NCBI GenBank assembly: GCA_016721245.1
Contig: JADKIQ010000025.1
Coordinates: forward strand, 186,001-250,000
Direction: 5' to 3'
DNA length: 64,000 nucleotides
From: Sphingobacteriales bacterium
Lineage (GTDB): Bacteria > Bacteroidota > Bacteroidia > Chitinophagales > JADIYW01
Of the stretch, positions 7,741 to 17,177 are shown in pieces. Numbering within the stretch: the first letter of the stretch is position 1; each line of letters starts with the position of its first letter. A model generated the notes under the pieces. It saw nothing but the letters and a program-made list of their open reading frames with translations, made no database searches and was not told the origin of the DNA. The position numbers and the translations under genes were made by a program.

Positions 7741-8196
7741 ATGACTTCAACAGCAACTACACCAACTGCATATGTGGACTCGCTTCCGGAGGACCGTAAA
7801 AAAGCAATGCATGAATTACGAAAAGTGATTTTAAAAAACTTGCCAAAAGGTTTTCACGAAGAAATGAGCTATGGCATGATTGGTTATGTTATACCGCATA
7901 CGCTTTACCCGGCTGGTTATCATTGCAAACCGGAGCTGCCGCTGCCGTTTCTGAATATTGCTTCGCAAAAGAATTTTATTGCCGTGTATCACATGGGCAT
8001 TTATGCGGATATAAAACTGCTGGACTGGTTTACTGCCGAATTTCCGAAACACAGCAAAGCAAAACTGGATATGGGTAAAAGCTGTATCCGCTTTAAAAAA
8101 CCGGAACAGATTCCATTTGAACTGATTGGCGAACTAGCTTCTAAAATGACGGCAAAAGAATGGATTGCCTTGTATGAAAGTCAGTATAAGAAATAG
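7741..8196 (+). CDS. DUF1801 domain protein
   Basis: A 151-residue protein of the DUF1801/YdhG-like type, recognised from YVDSLPEDRKKAMHELR, the EEMSYGMIGYVI region and the C-terminal KSCIRFKKPEQIP segment. Proteins of this family are small, cytoplasmic and of unproven function. No operon partner is obvious; the next gene starts 38 bp downstream on the same strand. Confidence 0.82.
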   Translation: MTSTATTPTAYVDSLPEDRKKAMHELRKVILKNLPKGFHEEMSYGMIGYVIPHTLYPAGYHCKPELPLPFLNIASQKNFIAVYHMGIYADIKLLDWFTAEFPKHSKAKLDMGKSCIRFKKPEQIPFELIGELASKMTAKEWIALYESQYKK

Positions 8197-8234
8197 ATTT
8201 ATATAAAGCACACAAGTAAGTAGCTGCACAAAAC

Positions 8235-8660
8235 ATGAAAAAAAACAGATTAGTTAATATTTTATTCATTCTTGTTTTGTCATGTAAGCATGATAAAACA
8301 GATGCTATTTTTAACTCAATGACAAACTATTCTAAAATAAAGTCATGGGACTATAATTCGGAAGGAGGTATCGTTTATACAAAAGATAGTTTTTATAATT
8401 TTTATTATTCAGTTTATAATGATAGCATTCAGATTTTCTCTAGAGGAGGTTTGTGGGGCTGCAAGCATTCTTGGTTTTATTTGGGCGATAGTATTATTGT
8501 TGATGATTTAAATACAAAGGAGAAAGTTCTTTTTGTGTCAGAAGATTCTCTTGTAATAATGCCAATTACAGAAGATAATTCATTTGTTTTTGCTTATAAA
8601 AAAAGTAAAAGACAAGAAATGCCAATTACTATTGACTCATTTAAGAGTCTATATCCTTAA
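8235..8660 (+). CDS. Small putative lipoprotein of unknown function
   Basis: A 141-residue protein not recognised as a known family. The N-terminus KNRLVNILFILVLSCKHDK looks like a lipoprotein signal with the lipid-modified Cys in VLSC. The rest is rich in Ser, Tyr and Asp with alternating hydrophobic residues, as in small beta-sandwich or lipocalin-like proteins. Codon usage is more AT-rich than its neighbours, and it lies beside a decayed gene (8799-8923), so this small stretch may be a turnover region. Confidence 0.6.
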   Translation: MKKNRLVNILFILVLSCKHDKTDAIFNSMTNYSKIKSWDYNSEGGIVYTKDSFYNFYYSVYNDSIQIFSRGGLWGCKHSWFYLGDSIIVDDLNTKEKVLFVSEDSLVIMPITEDNSFVFAYKKSKRQEMPITIDSFKSLYP

Positions 8661-8798
8661 ACAAAATCTGACTTTAAATCTCCATTTTAGTACGAAACAT
8701 TTAAAAGACGTCTCTTATCAGTTAAATCGACGACCTCCTAAGCAATACATTCTTCATTTGCCTATATCTTCTTAATATTTACTTACTAATTCTGCTTT

Positions 8799-8923
8799 AT
8801 GAAGTTATATACTGTAGATACAGGCATTTTTTAAAGTTAGAAGGCGGTACTATGTTTGGTGTGTTGCCGAAAACCTTATGGCAAAAGCTGAATCCACTGA
8901 AAGGAGAATTAATACTCATTTAG
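8799..8923 (+). pseudogene. Remnant of a metallo-beta-lactamase-fold hydrolase gene
   Basis: The sequence starting at the ATG at 8799 reads MKLYTVDTGIF, then hits a stop. After a small indel it resumes in another frame as KLEGGTMFGVLPKTLWQKLNP and ends with LILI and a stop. From memory this order matches the N-terminus of a Bacteroidota MBL-fold hydrolase family (pattern Y..DTG.F.LDGG.MFGV.PK.LW.K..P...LILIDTG). The zinc-binding HxHxDH part is absent. It is therefore a heavily deleted, frameshifted relic between the small lipoprotein and pbpC. Confidence 0.6.
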
Positions 8924-9001
8924 ACTAAATTATTTTTTAGCATCTCCGGAATGATTTCCTCACTTTCTGCGTTTATAGTATATTGTGTCGCAGAACAAGC
9001 A

Positions 9002-11314
9002 ATGGAATACCTTAAAGTCATTTTACAAAAGCATGCCAGCAAGGTTTTTTTCTTGTTCGCCTTTGTTTTGTTATTCAGTTTGCTGGATTTACTGTTTCCA
9101 GTTCCCGTCAGCAGAGATTATTCCACCATCATAGAAGCAGAAGACGGCACTGTGCTGTCCACCTTTCTCACCAACGATGATAAATGGCGCATGTACACCA
9201 AACTGGAAGAAATAACTCCTACTGTACAAAAAGCCTTTATCAATAAGGAAGACCGCTGGTTTTACTGGCATTTCGGCATCAATCCCGTTTCCGTAGCAAG
9301 AGCATTTTACAACAATACCATACAGCATCGCAGGACCTCCGGCGCTTCCACGATTACCATGCAGGTGGCTCGTATGCTGGAACCCAAAGAACGTACCGTG
9401 TTCTCCAAAATAAAAGAGATGTTCCGCGCCTTGCAGCTGGAAATGAATTTCAGTAAAAAGGAAATCCTTCAGTTTTATTTAAATCTCGTTCCTTATGGCG
9501 GAAATATTGAAGGGGTAAAATCAGCTGCATTCATCTATTTCGGAAAATCACCCGCGCAACTCAGTTTAGCGGAAGTCACCACGCTCACCATTATTCCCAA
9601 CCGCCCCACCACCTTGACGCTGGGGAGAAAAAATGCCTACATACAGGAAGAACGCAACCGCTGGCTGAAGAAATTCAGAAAACATCAGGTGTTTAAAGAA
9701 GAAGATATTACGGATGCGTTGGAAGAACCCTTGATTGCGTTTCGCCGTTCACCACCGAAATATGCGCCCCATTTTTGTATCCGCATGAAAAAACAATATC
9801 CGTCTCAACCCATCATAGCCTCGCATTTGAATTATAATATGCAGCTTGAAGTGGAAGAAATCGTGCAGAATTATTCCAAAGTATTGCAGTTTAAAGAAAT
9901 TAAAAATGCGGCGGTGTACATTATCGATAATCAAAAACATCAGGTGGTGGCATACGTGGGTTCGCCAGATTTTTACAACGCCGCCAACTTAGGACAGGTG
10001 GACGGTGTAAAAGCCATTCGCTCGCCGGGCAGCACGCTGAAACCTATGATTTACGGTATTGCCTTCGATAAGGGCTTATACACACCACGTTCCGTCATTT
10101 CGGATGTGCCGGTAGATTTTGACGGGTACACCCCGGAAAACTACGACGAGCATTTTCACGGACAGGTCGCAATATCAGATGCACTGGCGCAGTCCTTAAA
10201 TATTCCGGCAGTAAAAGTATTACATGATATTGAAGTGAAATCGCTGACAAACGTGTTGGACAAACTTAATTTCCGGCAAATACAAAAAGATAAGGATAAA
10301 CTGGGATTGTCAACGGCTCTGGGTGGTTGTGGTGTTTCTCTGGAAGAATTAACGGGCATGTATTCTGTATTTGCTAATAATGGAAATTATTTCGTACCTA
10401 CTTATTCTAAAGAATATATCACGAAAAAAGGAATCCCTGTTTTATCGCCGCAGGCCAACTACATGGTGGCGCAGATTCTGACGCAATTGCGCCGAAGTGA
10501 TTTGCCCAACCGTGCGGAAAGTGTGATGAATATGCCGAAAATTGCCTGGAAAACCGGTACTTCCTATGGGCGCAGGGATGCCTGGAGCGTTGGATTTAAC
10601 AGCAATTATACCGTGGGTATCTGGTGCGGTAATTTCGATGGAAAAGGTGTTCCGGAGCTGAATGGTGCGGATATTGCCACTCCTTTGCTGCTGCAAATTT
10701 TCAATGCGATTAATAAAAATACGGACAAAGACTGGTTCAAACGTCCAAAGGAATTGCAGTTTCGCTATGTGTGTGCGGAAAGCGGTGATGTACCAAATGA
10801 ATTTTGTACCAATAAGATCATGGCGTATTATATTCCGGGTAAAAGCCCGAATAAAAAGTGTATACACATGAAGAAAGTCTGGGTAAGTGCAGACAGTACG
10901 CTCTCCTATTGTTCTTCCTGTCTGCCGGATGACAATTACATTGAAAAATTATATCCGAACTATTCACCGGAATTGCTGAATTATTTTGAGATGAATCATC
11001 TGCCGTATATCAAAATTCCTGCACACAATCCGGCGTGCAGCAAGGTAGCGGACGACAATCAGCCAAAAATTACCAAACCGGTGAACGGACTGACGTACTA
11101 TCTCAACAAAAAAGATCAGCAGGAACTGATGCTGGTGGCACAGGCTGCCAATGACGTGCAGACCATCTCCTGGTATGTCGATAATCAGTTTATAAAAACC
11201 GTACAAAAGAATGAAGCTGTATTCATCAAACCTGCTCCCGGTAAAATCAAGATTTCCTGTACGGATGATAAAGGCAGAAATACAAATAGCTGGGTGGTGG
11301 TGAAAGAGATGTAG
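9002..11314 (+). CDS. pbpC: Penicillin-binding protein 1C
   Basis: A bifunctional class A peptidoglycan synthase of about 770 residues with one N-terminal transmembrane helix. The GT51 glycosyltransferase domain shows the catalytic EDRWFYWHFGINP motif and the SGASTITMQVARM motif. The transpeptidase domain shows the active-site Ser in SPGSTLKPMIYG, the SLN box (AQSLNIPAVK) and WKTGTSYGRRDAW. The C-terminal Cys-containing region ending in a beta-sandwich is the BiPBP_C domain diagnostic of PBP1C. The start is put at the ATG giving MEYLKVIL; an upstream ATG at 8951 would add 17 residues. The usual alpha-2-macroglobulin partner gene is not adjacent. Confidence 0.93.
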   Translation: MEYLKVILQKHASKVFFLFAFVLLFSLLDLLFPVPVSRDYSTIIEAEDGTVLSTFLTNDDKWRMYTKLEEITPTVQKAFINKEDRWFYWHFGINPVSVARAFYNNTIQHRRTSGASTITMQVARMLEPKERTVFSKIKEMFRALQLEMNFSKKEILQFYLNLVPYGGNIEGVKSAAFIYFGKSPAQLSLAEVTTLTIIPNRPTTLTLGRKNAYIQEERNRWLKKFRKHQVFKEEDITDALEEPLIAFRRSPPKYAPHFCIRMKKQYPSQPIIASHLNYNMQLEVEEIVQNYSKVLQFKEIKNAAVYIIDNQKHQVVAYVGSPDFYNAANLGQVDGVKAIRSPGSTLKPMIYGIAFDKGLYTPRSVISDVPVDFDGYTPENYDEHFHGQVAISDALAQSLNIPAVKVLHDIEVKSLTNVLDKLNFRQIQKDKDKLGLSTALGGCGVSLEELTGMYSVFANNGNYFVPTYSKEYITKKGIPVLSPQANYMVAQILTQLRRSDLPNRAESVMNMPKIAWKTGTSYGRRDAWSVGFNSNYTVGIWCGNFDGKGVPELNGADIATPLLLQIFNAINKNTDKDWFKRPKELQFRYVCAESGDVPNEFCTNKIMAYYIPGKSPNKKCIHMKKVWVSADSTLSYCSSCLPDDNYIEKLYPNYSPELLNYFEMNHLPYIKIPAHNPACSKVADDNQPKITKPVNGLTYYLNKKDQQELMLVAQAANDVQTISWYVDNQFIKTVQKNEAVFIKPAPGKIKISCTDDKGRNTNSWVVVKEM

Positions 11315-11437
11315 ACAGTACCCGTTTATCAACACATGTTTGAATTATCTGTCTGCCACAACATGGCGAACGGTACTATTTAGTTGTATTTTTGTTTAGT
11401 AATTCCTTCATGGAATTCATCCCCAACTGTTGCAACT

Positions 11438-13012
11438 ATGTTTTGTAGTCATTGTAATACACCGTTTACGATTCTTCCTTTAGAAGAAGGAAAAAGTAAG
11501 TTTTGTGAAAACTGCGGACAATTAATTTACAAAAATGAAAATGGCATCATCCTTACCTATCAACCAGAAGAAGTATTGATGAAACAAGATAATGAACATG
11601 ATCTGCGGGAACGTATCAACAGGGAAAAAGAAACCAGGTTTAAAGAGCAACTGGAGCGCAAGGAAAAAGAAAAAGAATTCCGGGAACGTCTGGAACAGGA
11701 ACGTTTAATACGCGAACAGGAAGAACTGGAAAGAAAGATAAAAGAAAAAGAAGAACAGGACCGTTTGTTTCAGATTCAACTGGAAGAAGAAAGAAGATTG
11801 AAAGAACGATTACTGCAAATACAGCAGGAAAAAGACAGAATGGAGCTGGAACGTTACGAGAGTGAACTGGCGGAACGAGAGCAGAAGCTGAGAGAACAAA
11901 TTATTAAAGAGGAAGAAGAGAAAATACAAAGAACTTTAGCGGAAAGAGAATTGCTGTTTCAGCAAAAACTGGAAGCGGAGCAAAAAGAACGTGAACGACT
12001 CGAAAAAGAATTATCGCTTTATGAGAAACAGCGAATGGCTTTAGAGGAAAAACTAGCCTTAGAGAAAAAACATTTCGAACTTACTCAAAAAGTAAGATCG
12101 GCACAGGAACAGGAACGTTTATCATTTTTAGAGAAAGAGAGGAAGATAAAAGAAAATCTTTTACTGGCGCAGTTAGAAAATGAAAAATTGGAACGCGAAC
12201 GTTTGGAGCGGGATTTACTGAAATCAAAAGAAACGAAAACGGAATCTATTGTACTTCCGGTTGTTGCAGAAACATCTAAAAAAGAAGAGGTTTCGACAGT
12301 TGCTGCCATATCGAATGAAATCCCGGAAAATAGCTCGTTTTCAAGCGCACCTGTAGTATCCAATAAAAAAACAGGCAGATTGATTTTATCACTTGTAATT
12401 TTATCGGGTATTTTAATTACCTTATTTCTTCTCAGAGACAAATTGCCTTTTTTCAATAAAAAGACGGAAGCACTTACTGTTGCAACAAACAATTCATTTA
12501 CATCCATTGACGTTACTGCAAAGAATGCAGATGCAGCCTTTATTGAACAATTAAAATCGGATATCAATGGCAAGGAAATTCTTTCCTGGAATCCGGTAAA
12601 TCAGGAAGAAATAAAAGAGATTACGCTGCTTTCCGGCAGTCAGAACGGACAACAAATCAACTATGAAGCGACAATCAATCTAGAAGATAAAACCGGCACA
12701 AAAGCAAAAACAGAAACGATACTTCATTTTGAGAACAACGCACTGCAAAGGATAGAAACAACCAAAATTACCTATATCAATATAGCTCCGGTAAGAGCAT
12801 GGTTTAGCTTCGCTCCTGTTCCCAATTGCACAATTACAGTCAACACGAATAACAACCCGATACAATTGAAAACATGTGATGCGTGTGCGATTCAAAAAAT
12901 GGTTTCTGATAGCAATAATCCTGTTGCTTTAACGAATGCAAGCAAAATTTCTATTAAATCGGATAACAGATATGATGGCTTAGTGGAATTCACTTATGTG
13001 CCTGTAAAATAA
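11438..13012 (+). CDS. Zinc-ribbon, long coiled-coil, single-TM protein
   Basis: About 524 residues from the ATG giving MFCSHCNTPFTI. The N-terminus is a four-Cys zinc ribbon (CSHC...CENC, residues 3-25 or so). Residues about 60-265 are an uninterrupted, highly charged Glu/Arg/Lys/Gln coiled coil. A transmembrane helix (ILSLVILSGILITLFLL) follows near residue 315. The C-terminal 180 residues look like an extracytoplasmic beta-rich domain with a CDAC motif. The topology predicts a cytoplasmic rod attached to a periplasmic sensor or anchor. It sits 6 bp before a small secreted protein gene. No known family is recognised. Confidence 0.72.
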   Translation: MFCSHCNTPFTILPLEEGKSKFCENCGQLIYKNENGIILTYQPEEVLMKQDNEHDLRERINREKETRFKEQLERKEKEKEFRERLEQERLIREQEELERKIKEKEEQDRLFQIQLEEERRLKERLLQIQQEKDRMELERYESELAEREQKLREQIIKEEEEKIQRTLAERELLFQQKLEAEQKERERLEKELSLYEKQRMALEEKLALEKKHFELTQKVRSAQEQERLSFLEKERKIKENLLLAQLENEKLERERLERDLLKSKETKTESIVLPVVAETSKKEEVSTVAAISNEIPENSSFSSAPVVSNKKTGRLILSLVILSGILITLFLLRDKLPFFNKKTEALTVATNNSFTSIDVTAKNADAAFIEQLKSDINGKEILSWNPVNQEEIKEITLLSGSQNGQQINYEATINLEDKTGTKAKTETILHFENNALQRIETTKITYINIAPVRAWFSFAPVPNCTITVNTNNNPIQLKTCDACAIQKMVSDSNNPVALTNASKISIKSDNRYDGLVEFTYVPVK

Positions 13013-13018
13013 TTGGAT

Positions 13019-13402
13019 ATGAAAAAAACAGTACTTTTTATTTTACTTTGCTTCCCTGTATTTTTGTTTGCACAAAAAGGCACTATCATTCCGGATGTTA
13101 AGCCTCAGGCGGCAGCAAGTACTCCATCAGATACCAAAACATGGATAGTTGAAGATTATCTGCTGAGTTGTTTAGACAGCAGCAGCAAATGTTATCTCAT
13201 AAAAGAAAACGGCGTCAATAAAACCGTACCGGTTAGTGATGTATTTGATTTTGCATTCGAGGCGGGAAACAGATATACCGTTTGTGTAAAAGAAGAACTT
13301 AAGACACCACCCATCAGCGCGTTTACCGGCATTTACAATTATAGAGTCACTAAGATAGTTTCTAAAAAAGCTGTATTCGCAGATGCTTCAGATATTCCAT
13401 AA
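13019..13402 (+). CDS. Small secreted protein of unknown function
   Basis: A 128-residue protein with a clear signal peptide (KKTVLFILLCFPVFLFAQ, cleavage after about residue 18), so it is exported. The mature part has one Cys pair (LLSCLDSSSKC) and a VFDFAFEAGNRYTV segment; no family is recognised. It begins 6 bp after the coiled-coil protein gene, implying co-transcription and a possible partnership with that protein's extracytoplasmic domain. A TTG six bases upstream is in frame but the ATG is the better start. Confidence 0.65.
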   Translation: MKKTVLFILLCFPVFLFAQKGTIIPDVKPQAAASTPSDTKTWIVEDYLLSCLDSSSKCYLIKENGVNKTVPVSDVFDFAFEAGNRYTVCVKEELKTPPISAFTGIYNYRVTKIVSKKAVFADASDIP

Positions 13403-13468
13403 AACAATTGGAAGTAATTCAATTACAACTGGATATGCAATTGCAGTTGTTTCAGAAGAAGTAAAAAG

Positions 13469-13861
13469 CTATCCGTTACCCAAAGCCTTAGCCAAATCGT
13501 TTAACTGGCTTTTCCATAATTCTCGGGAACTATCTAGTTCGTCTTTTTCTGCGAAGTCTGTAACGGTAAGAATAGTTTCTTTGGTAATATCTGTTACGCG
13601 AATTCTGTATTCGAAGAAAGCTTTATCATCTTCTTCATCATCCCAGCGCAATTTAATGAACTCATCTTCTTCATAAGCAAGCACTTCTGCAATCTGTTCT
13701 TCACCATTCCACTCAAAAGTAAATACTTCCCCGTTCGGGTCTAAGTCAACGTAATCAGCAAACCACTGCACTAATCCGGAAGGTGTTGTTAAAAAGTTAT
13801 ATAAAATAGTCGGCGAGGACTTGAAGGTTCTTTCAACTGTAAAAGGAAATTTTTTAGCCAT
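13469..13861 (-). CDS. START-like (SRPBCC fold) protein
   Basis: A 130-residue protein of the Bacteroidota START-like family within the SRPBCC/AHSA1 superfamily. Visible signatures are the first strand KKFPFTVERTFKSSP, YNFLTTPSGLVQWFAD with the usual Trp-Phe, and the acidic strand FIKLRWDDEEDD. These proteins form a helix-grip cavity that may bind a hydrophobic ligand; the ligand is unknown. The start is the ATG giving MAKKFPF, since the longer frame upstream lacks family similarity. It follows folC by about 80 bp on the same strand. Confidence 0.85.
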   Translation of the reverse strand: MAKKFPFTVERTFKSSPTILYNFLTTPSGLVQWFADYVDLDPNGEVFTFEWNGEEQIAEVLAYEEDEFIKLRWDDEEDDKAFFEYRIRVTDITKETILTVTDFAEKDELDSSRELWKSQLNDLAKALGNG

Positions 13862-13940
13862 AATTCTGTTAATAAAGCCACAAATTAAACAAAAAATTGA
13901 ATTAAGCAACTTTTGTAAGATTTTTTTTTGACAGGCATTA

Positions 13941-15224
13941 TTACAAAACCTCTCCCACCACAAAGAAACTTCCGGTTACCAGTATCAAATCATTCTCAGA
14001 TGCATTAGATTTCGCAACACCTAAGGCATCTTTCGGGTGATGATAAATGGTTCCATGCAACTGATGTAACTTAGCTTTTTCCTGCAAAATTTCTACTTCC
14101 AGTTTTCTGGGCAATTGCGGTTCTGTGAAATAATAAATGGCATCTTTTGGTAGTAATGCCAAAATTTTATCGATGTCTTTATCTTTTACAGCACCAAAGA
14201 TGATATGCAGTTTCTCAAACTTTTCAAGCTCTAGTTGCTCTTTAATTTTATGAATGCCGTCTTCATTATGCCCAACATCTGCAATCACTCTGGGGTGTTT
14301 TTCCAGCAATTGCCAGCGGCCCTGTAATTGTGTATTTTTCTTAATGTTTGAAAAACCCAGCTGCAAAGCTTTATCTTTTATTTTAAACAGTGTATGCTGC
14401 TCTAACAAACTCAGAGTAGCCAGTACCGTTTTTATATTTTCTGTTTGATACGAAGAATGCAAATCACAGCAAATATTCTGATGCTTAGCGTTCACATTTG
14501 CATCCACAATTAAGAAATTAGGTGTATTGACCGTCTTTACCTCTTTCACCAAATCCTCGGCAAAAGTAAGCGTAGCATTTTCCTGTTTTGCTTTTTGGAT
14601 AAACACTGCATCTGTCTCCTCATTTTTTCTGCCGATAACAACAGGTGTATTTGCCTTGATGATGCCTGCTTTTTCTGCCGCTATTTCTGCCAGCGTATTT
14701 CCCAGCAAATACTGATGATCATAACTTATATTGGTAATGACAGAAAGAACAGGTGTAATGACATTGGTTGAGTCCAGCCTGCCGCCAAGCCCCGTTTCTA
14801 TGATGGCGATATCGACTTTCTTTTTAGCAAAATAATCAAAGGCCATTGCTACTGTGATTTCAAAAAAAGATGGCTGTATTATCTCTATTTGTGGCTTTAT
14901 TTTCTCTGTAAATTTGATGACGAACTTTTCCTTACAGGGTTTGCCGTTGATTTTAATACGTTCACGAAAATCCTTTAAATGCGGAGAAGTATACAGGCCT
15001 GTTTTATAACCAGCCTCCTGTAAAACAGAAGCCAGCATATGCGCCACAGAGCCTTTGCCATTGGTGCCGGCAATATGTATGGTTTTGAATTTAGTTTGTG
15101 GATTCCCCAGAAATTCACACAATGCAATCGTATTCGTCAAATCTTTTTTGATGGCAGCTTCCCCGATGCGGGAAAACATGGGCAGTTTATTGTAGAGATA
15201 GTCGAGCGTTTCTTCGTATGACAT
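13941..15224 (-). CDS. folC: Folylpolyglutamate synthase / dihydrofolate synthase
   Basis: A 427-residue Mur-ligase-family enzyme of normal length. It has the ATP-binding P-loop GTNGKGSVAHML (near residue 53), the family segment TSPHLKDFRERIKING, ETGLGGRLDSTNV, the carbamylated-Lys region and a C-terminal ADVGHNEDGI motif. It adds glutamate to folates and, in bacteria, usually also makes dihydrofolate from dihydropteroate. folK is encoded separately at 45.8 kb in this window. Confidence 0.94.
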   Translation of the reverse strand: MSYEETLDYLYNKLPMFSRIGEAAIKKDLTNTIALCEFLGNPQTKFKTIHIAGTNGKGSVAHMLASVLQEAGYKTGLYTSPHLKDFRERIKINGKPCKEKFVIKFTEKIKPQIEIIQPSFFEITVAMAFDYFAKKKVDIAIIETGLGGRLDSTNVITPVLSVITNISYDHQYLLGNTLAEIAAEKAGIIKANTPVVIGRKNEETDAVFIQKAKQENATLTFAEDLVKEVKTVNTPNFLIVDANVNAKHQNICCDLHSSYQTENIKTVLATLSLLEQHTLFKIKDKALQLGFSNIKKNTQLQGRWQLLEKHPRVIADVGHNEDGIHKIKEQLELEKFEKLHIIFGAVKDKDIDKILALLPKDAIYYFTEPQLPRKLEVEILQEKAKLHQLHGTIYHHPKDALGVAKSNASENDLILVTGSFFVVGEVL

Positions 15225-15315
15225 TTTTATAATTTGCAGTTTGCAATTTTTCAGTTTACAAATTTGCAGAAATTAAATTTATCATTTTACATAAAACAAT
15301 AAACATTACGCCATA

Positions 15316-16068
15316 CTATTTCTTTATTGCCCGGAAAGAATGGAAAAATAAACTTCTCCAGCTTGGATGATTATGAATAGTTACATTGGTAAATCCTTTC
15401 TTTTCCAGTAAATTGCTTATCTGAGATGGATTCAGGAAGTTCAATACGCTTTTGATGAGATAGGTGTATATATTGGCAGAACCGGAAACAATCGTACAAA
15501 AAGGCACGATAAAGCCATATCCCAAAATTGCCCAGAGTGGCTTTGCATACCATACATCCCTCAGGGAATAATCATGAATAACCAGTTGTCCTCCGGGTTT
15601 CAAAATACGATGTAAATTCTCGATACATTTTTCATAATCCGGCATATTTCGTAAACCATATGCCATAAAAATAGCATCCACAGAATTGGGTGCAAAATCT
15701 AATTGCATGGCATCCTGAAGAGAAATTTCTACTTTACCTTGTTGTATTTGTTTGGAAAACTTTTGTGCTGCTACCGCCAGCATCCCTTCAGAATTATCGA
15801 CACAAATAACTTTACCTGTCTTGATTTTATCTAAAAAAGAAAGAGTAGATTTTCCCGTGCCGCAGCAAACATCCAATATGAGCTCATCTCCTTTTAATTG
15901 TAACAACTGTCCGCTGCGGTTGAGGTCTTCCTGATAGCCCTGACTCATCGACGTTGCGAAGTCATATTTATCTGCTACTTTATTAAATTCTTTAGGAACG
16001 ATTTGTTTGTTGTCAAACAAAATATCTGCGGATGTTTTTGCATAAGTTTCAAACAACAAAAAGCGCAT
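15316..16068 (-). CDS. UbiE/COQ5-like SAM-dependent methyltransferase
   Basis: A 250-residue class I methyltransferase. Motif I is LDVCCGTGKS with an acidic residue at the end of beta-2 (VICVDNSEGML), followed by AYGLRNMPDYEKC and HRILKPGGQLVIHDY. The AYGLRN block is characteristic of the UbiE/MenG group that methylates quinone precursors. The N-terminus differs from typical MenG, and the SSLR-like end is only partly conserved. A role in menaquinone synthesis is plausible but unproven. It lies downstream of tonB on the same strand. Confidence 0.78.
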   Translation of the reverse strand: MRFLLFETYAKTSADILFDNKQIVPKEFNKVADKYDFATSMSQGYQEDLNRSGQLLQLKGDELILDVCCGTGKSTLSFLDKIKTGKVICVDNSEGMLAVAAQKFSKQIQQGKVEISLQDAMQLDFAPNSVDAIFMAYGLRNMPDYEKCIENLHRILKPGGQLVIHDYSLRDVWYAKPLWAILGYGFIVPFCTIVSGSANIYTYLIKSVLNFLNPSQISNLLEKKGFTNVTIHNHPSWRSLFFHSFRAIKK

Positions 16069-16080
16069 TTAGTTCAACAG

Positions 16081-16101
16081 ATCCTGAAATAAATTCAGGA
16101 T
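16081..16101. repeat. REP-like hairpin between tonB and the methyltransferase gene
   Basis: ATCCTGAA-ATAAA-TTCAGGAT is a perfect 8-bp stem with a 5-nt loop. The following ATGACA continues a word (CAGGATGAC) that also occurs in the hairpin inserted in the cobalamin riboswitch at 31.3 kb. This matches the style of dispersed palindromic repeats common in Bacteroidota intergenic regions. Confidence 0.5.
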
Positions 16102-16112
16102 GACAGCACGTT

Positions 16113-17060
16113 TTATTGTACACTAAACTTAAATGTAATAGTACCAAACTGCTCTTCATCCGCTCCCGCATCCGGGCTGAATTTGGATTTCATAGCACTT
16201 TGTTCTGCCAGATTGATTAAATACTGGTCGGTGGTATTACTTCCTTTTTGCTGATATTTAGCATATACCACGTTTCCATTTTTATCCACTTTTATACCTA
16301 CCACTACTTTTCCGGTTTTCTGTGTATTGTCAAACACCAATGGTTTTTGTCTCCAGGTTCTTCCTTTTAAATCATAACTCATGCCGTCACCGCTGCCCGG
16401 ACCATTTCCATTCGGACCTGTTCCTGTACCGTTCGGGTCACCTCCGGGAGTTCCCCATTGAGCGCCCTGATTTCCGCCGGGCTTAGTATTGCCTTGTCCG
16501 TTGCCCGGGCCTTTTCCATTTGAGGTACCGGTACCTGTTCCTGTGCCGGTTTTTCCTTTGGTAAATACACCTGCAATCTGACCTTTTATTTTTGCTTCTT
16601 CCGCTTCACGTGCCTGACGTTCCTGCTCTGCTTTCTTTACCAGCTCTGCTATTCTTTGTTGTTCCAGCAATGCTTTTTGCTGGCGAATCTTTTCTTCTTT
16701 TTGCATTTGTGCAATGGCTACTGCCTGTGGATCTTCTGAAGTAACTGTATTGTTTGCCGGTGCTTTAACAGGAGTGGTCACCGCTTTTACCGGTGTTGGA
16801 GTGGGTGGCGATGGCTGCGGATTGGCCGCAGATTCAGCCGGTGCGGAATTCTGACCGCCGGCTTCCTGTAAGTTATCATCTCCTAATCCATCCTGATTAT
16901 CGCCGAAATCTATCATCACACCCGAAATGGCATCTTCTACCACCGGATGGCTCAACTTAATAAACAATAAGGTTATTAACAACGCAGCCAGCATCAGAGC
17001 GGTCAAAATAAATGACTGCTGGTTGGACTTTTGTTGTTGTAGTTGTACTGCCTGTGACAT
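16113..17060 (-). CDS. TonB-like energy transducer
   Basis: A 315-residue protein with one N-terminal transmembrane helix (FILTALMLAALLITLLFI, about residues 17-34), a Pro/Thr-rich periplasmic stretch, an Ala/Gln/Glu coiled coil (KQEKIRQQKALLEQQR-like) and a long Gly/Asn/Thr/Pro low-complexity linker. It ends in about 80 residues of TonB_C-like fold (KTGKVVVGIKVDKNGNVVYA). Such proteins carry proton-motive-force energy from ExbB/ExbD to outer-membrane receptors. No exbB or exbD lies beside it here, although Bacteroidota tonB genes often follow them. Confidence 0.82.
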   Translation of the reverse strand: MSQAVQLQQQKSNQQSFILTALMLAALLITLLFIKLSHPVVEDAISGVMIDFGDNQDGLGDDNLQEAGGQNSAPAESAANPQPSPPTPTPVKAVTTPVKAPANNTVTSEDPQAVAIAQMQKEEKIRQQKALLEQQRIAELVKKAEQERQAREAEEAKIKGQIAGVFTKGKTGTGTGTGTSNGKGPGNGQGNTKPGGNQGAQWGTPGGDPNGTGTGPNGNGPGSGDGMSYDLKGRTWRQKPLVFDNTQKTGKVVVGIKVDKNGNVVYAKYQQKGSNTTDQYLINLAEQSAMKSKFSPDAGADEEQFGTITFKFSVQ

Positions 17061-17177
17061 CTTTTAAGTATTTAGTACGTAGTATTTAGATTTGAAAATT
17101 AGATGTATTGCAGCTAAGAACCAATTTCTAAATACTAACTAGTGTTATTAAACTCAAAATCCGTACCATTTATTGTG

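Noticed and set aside
8584..8775. Small plus-strand frame overlapping the end of the small lipoprotein gene
   Set aside because: It overlaps in another frame, has no start signal and no codon bias.
10442..10867. Long antisense open frame inside pbpC
   Set aside because: It is a shadow of the high-confidence penicillin-binding protein coding frame.
17081..17136. 10-bp inverted repeat AGTATTTAGA/TCTAAATACT upstream of tonB
   Set aside because: AT-rich with a 36-nt loop; related TAGTATTTAG words recur nearby as simple repeats, so no function is claimed.
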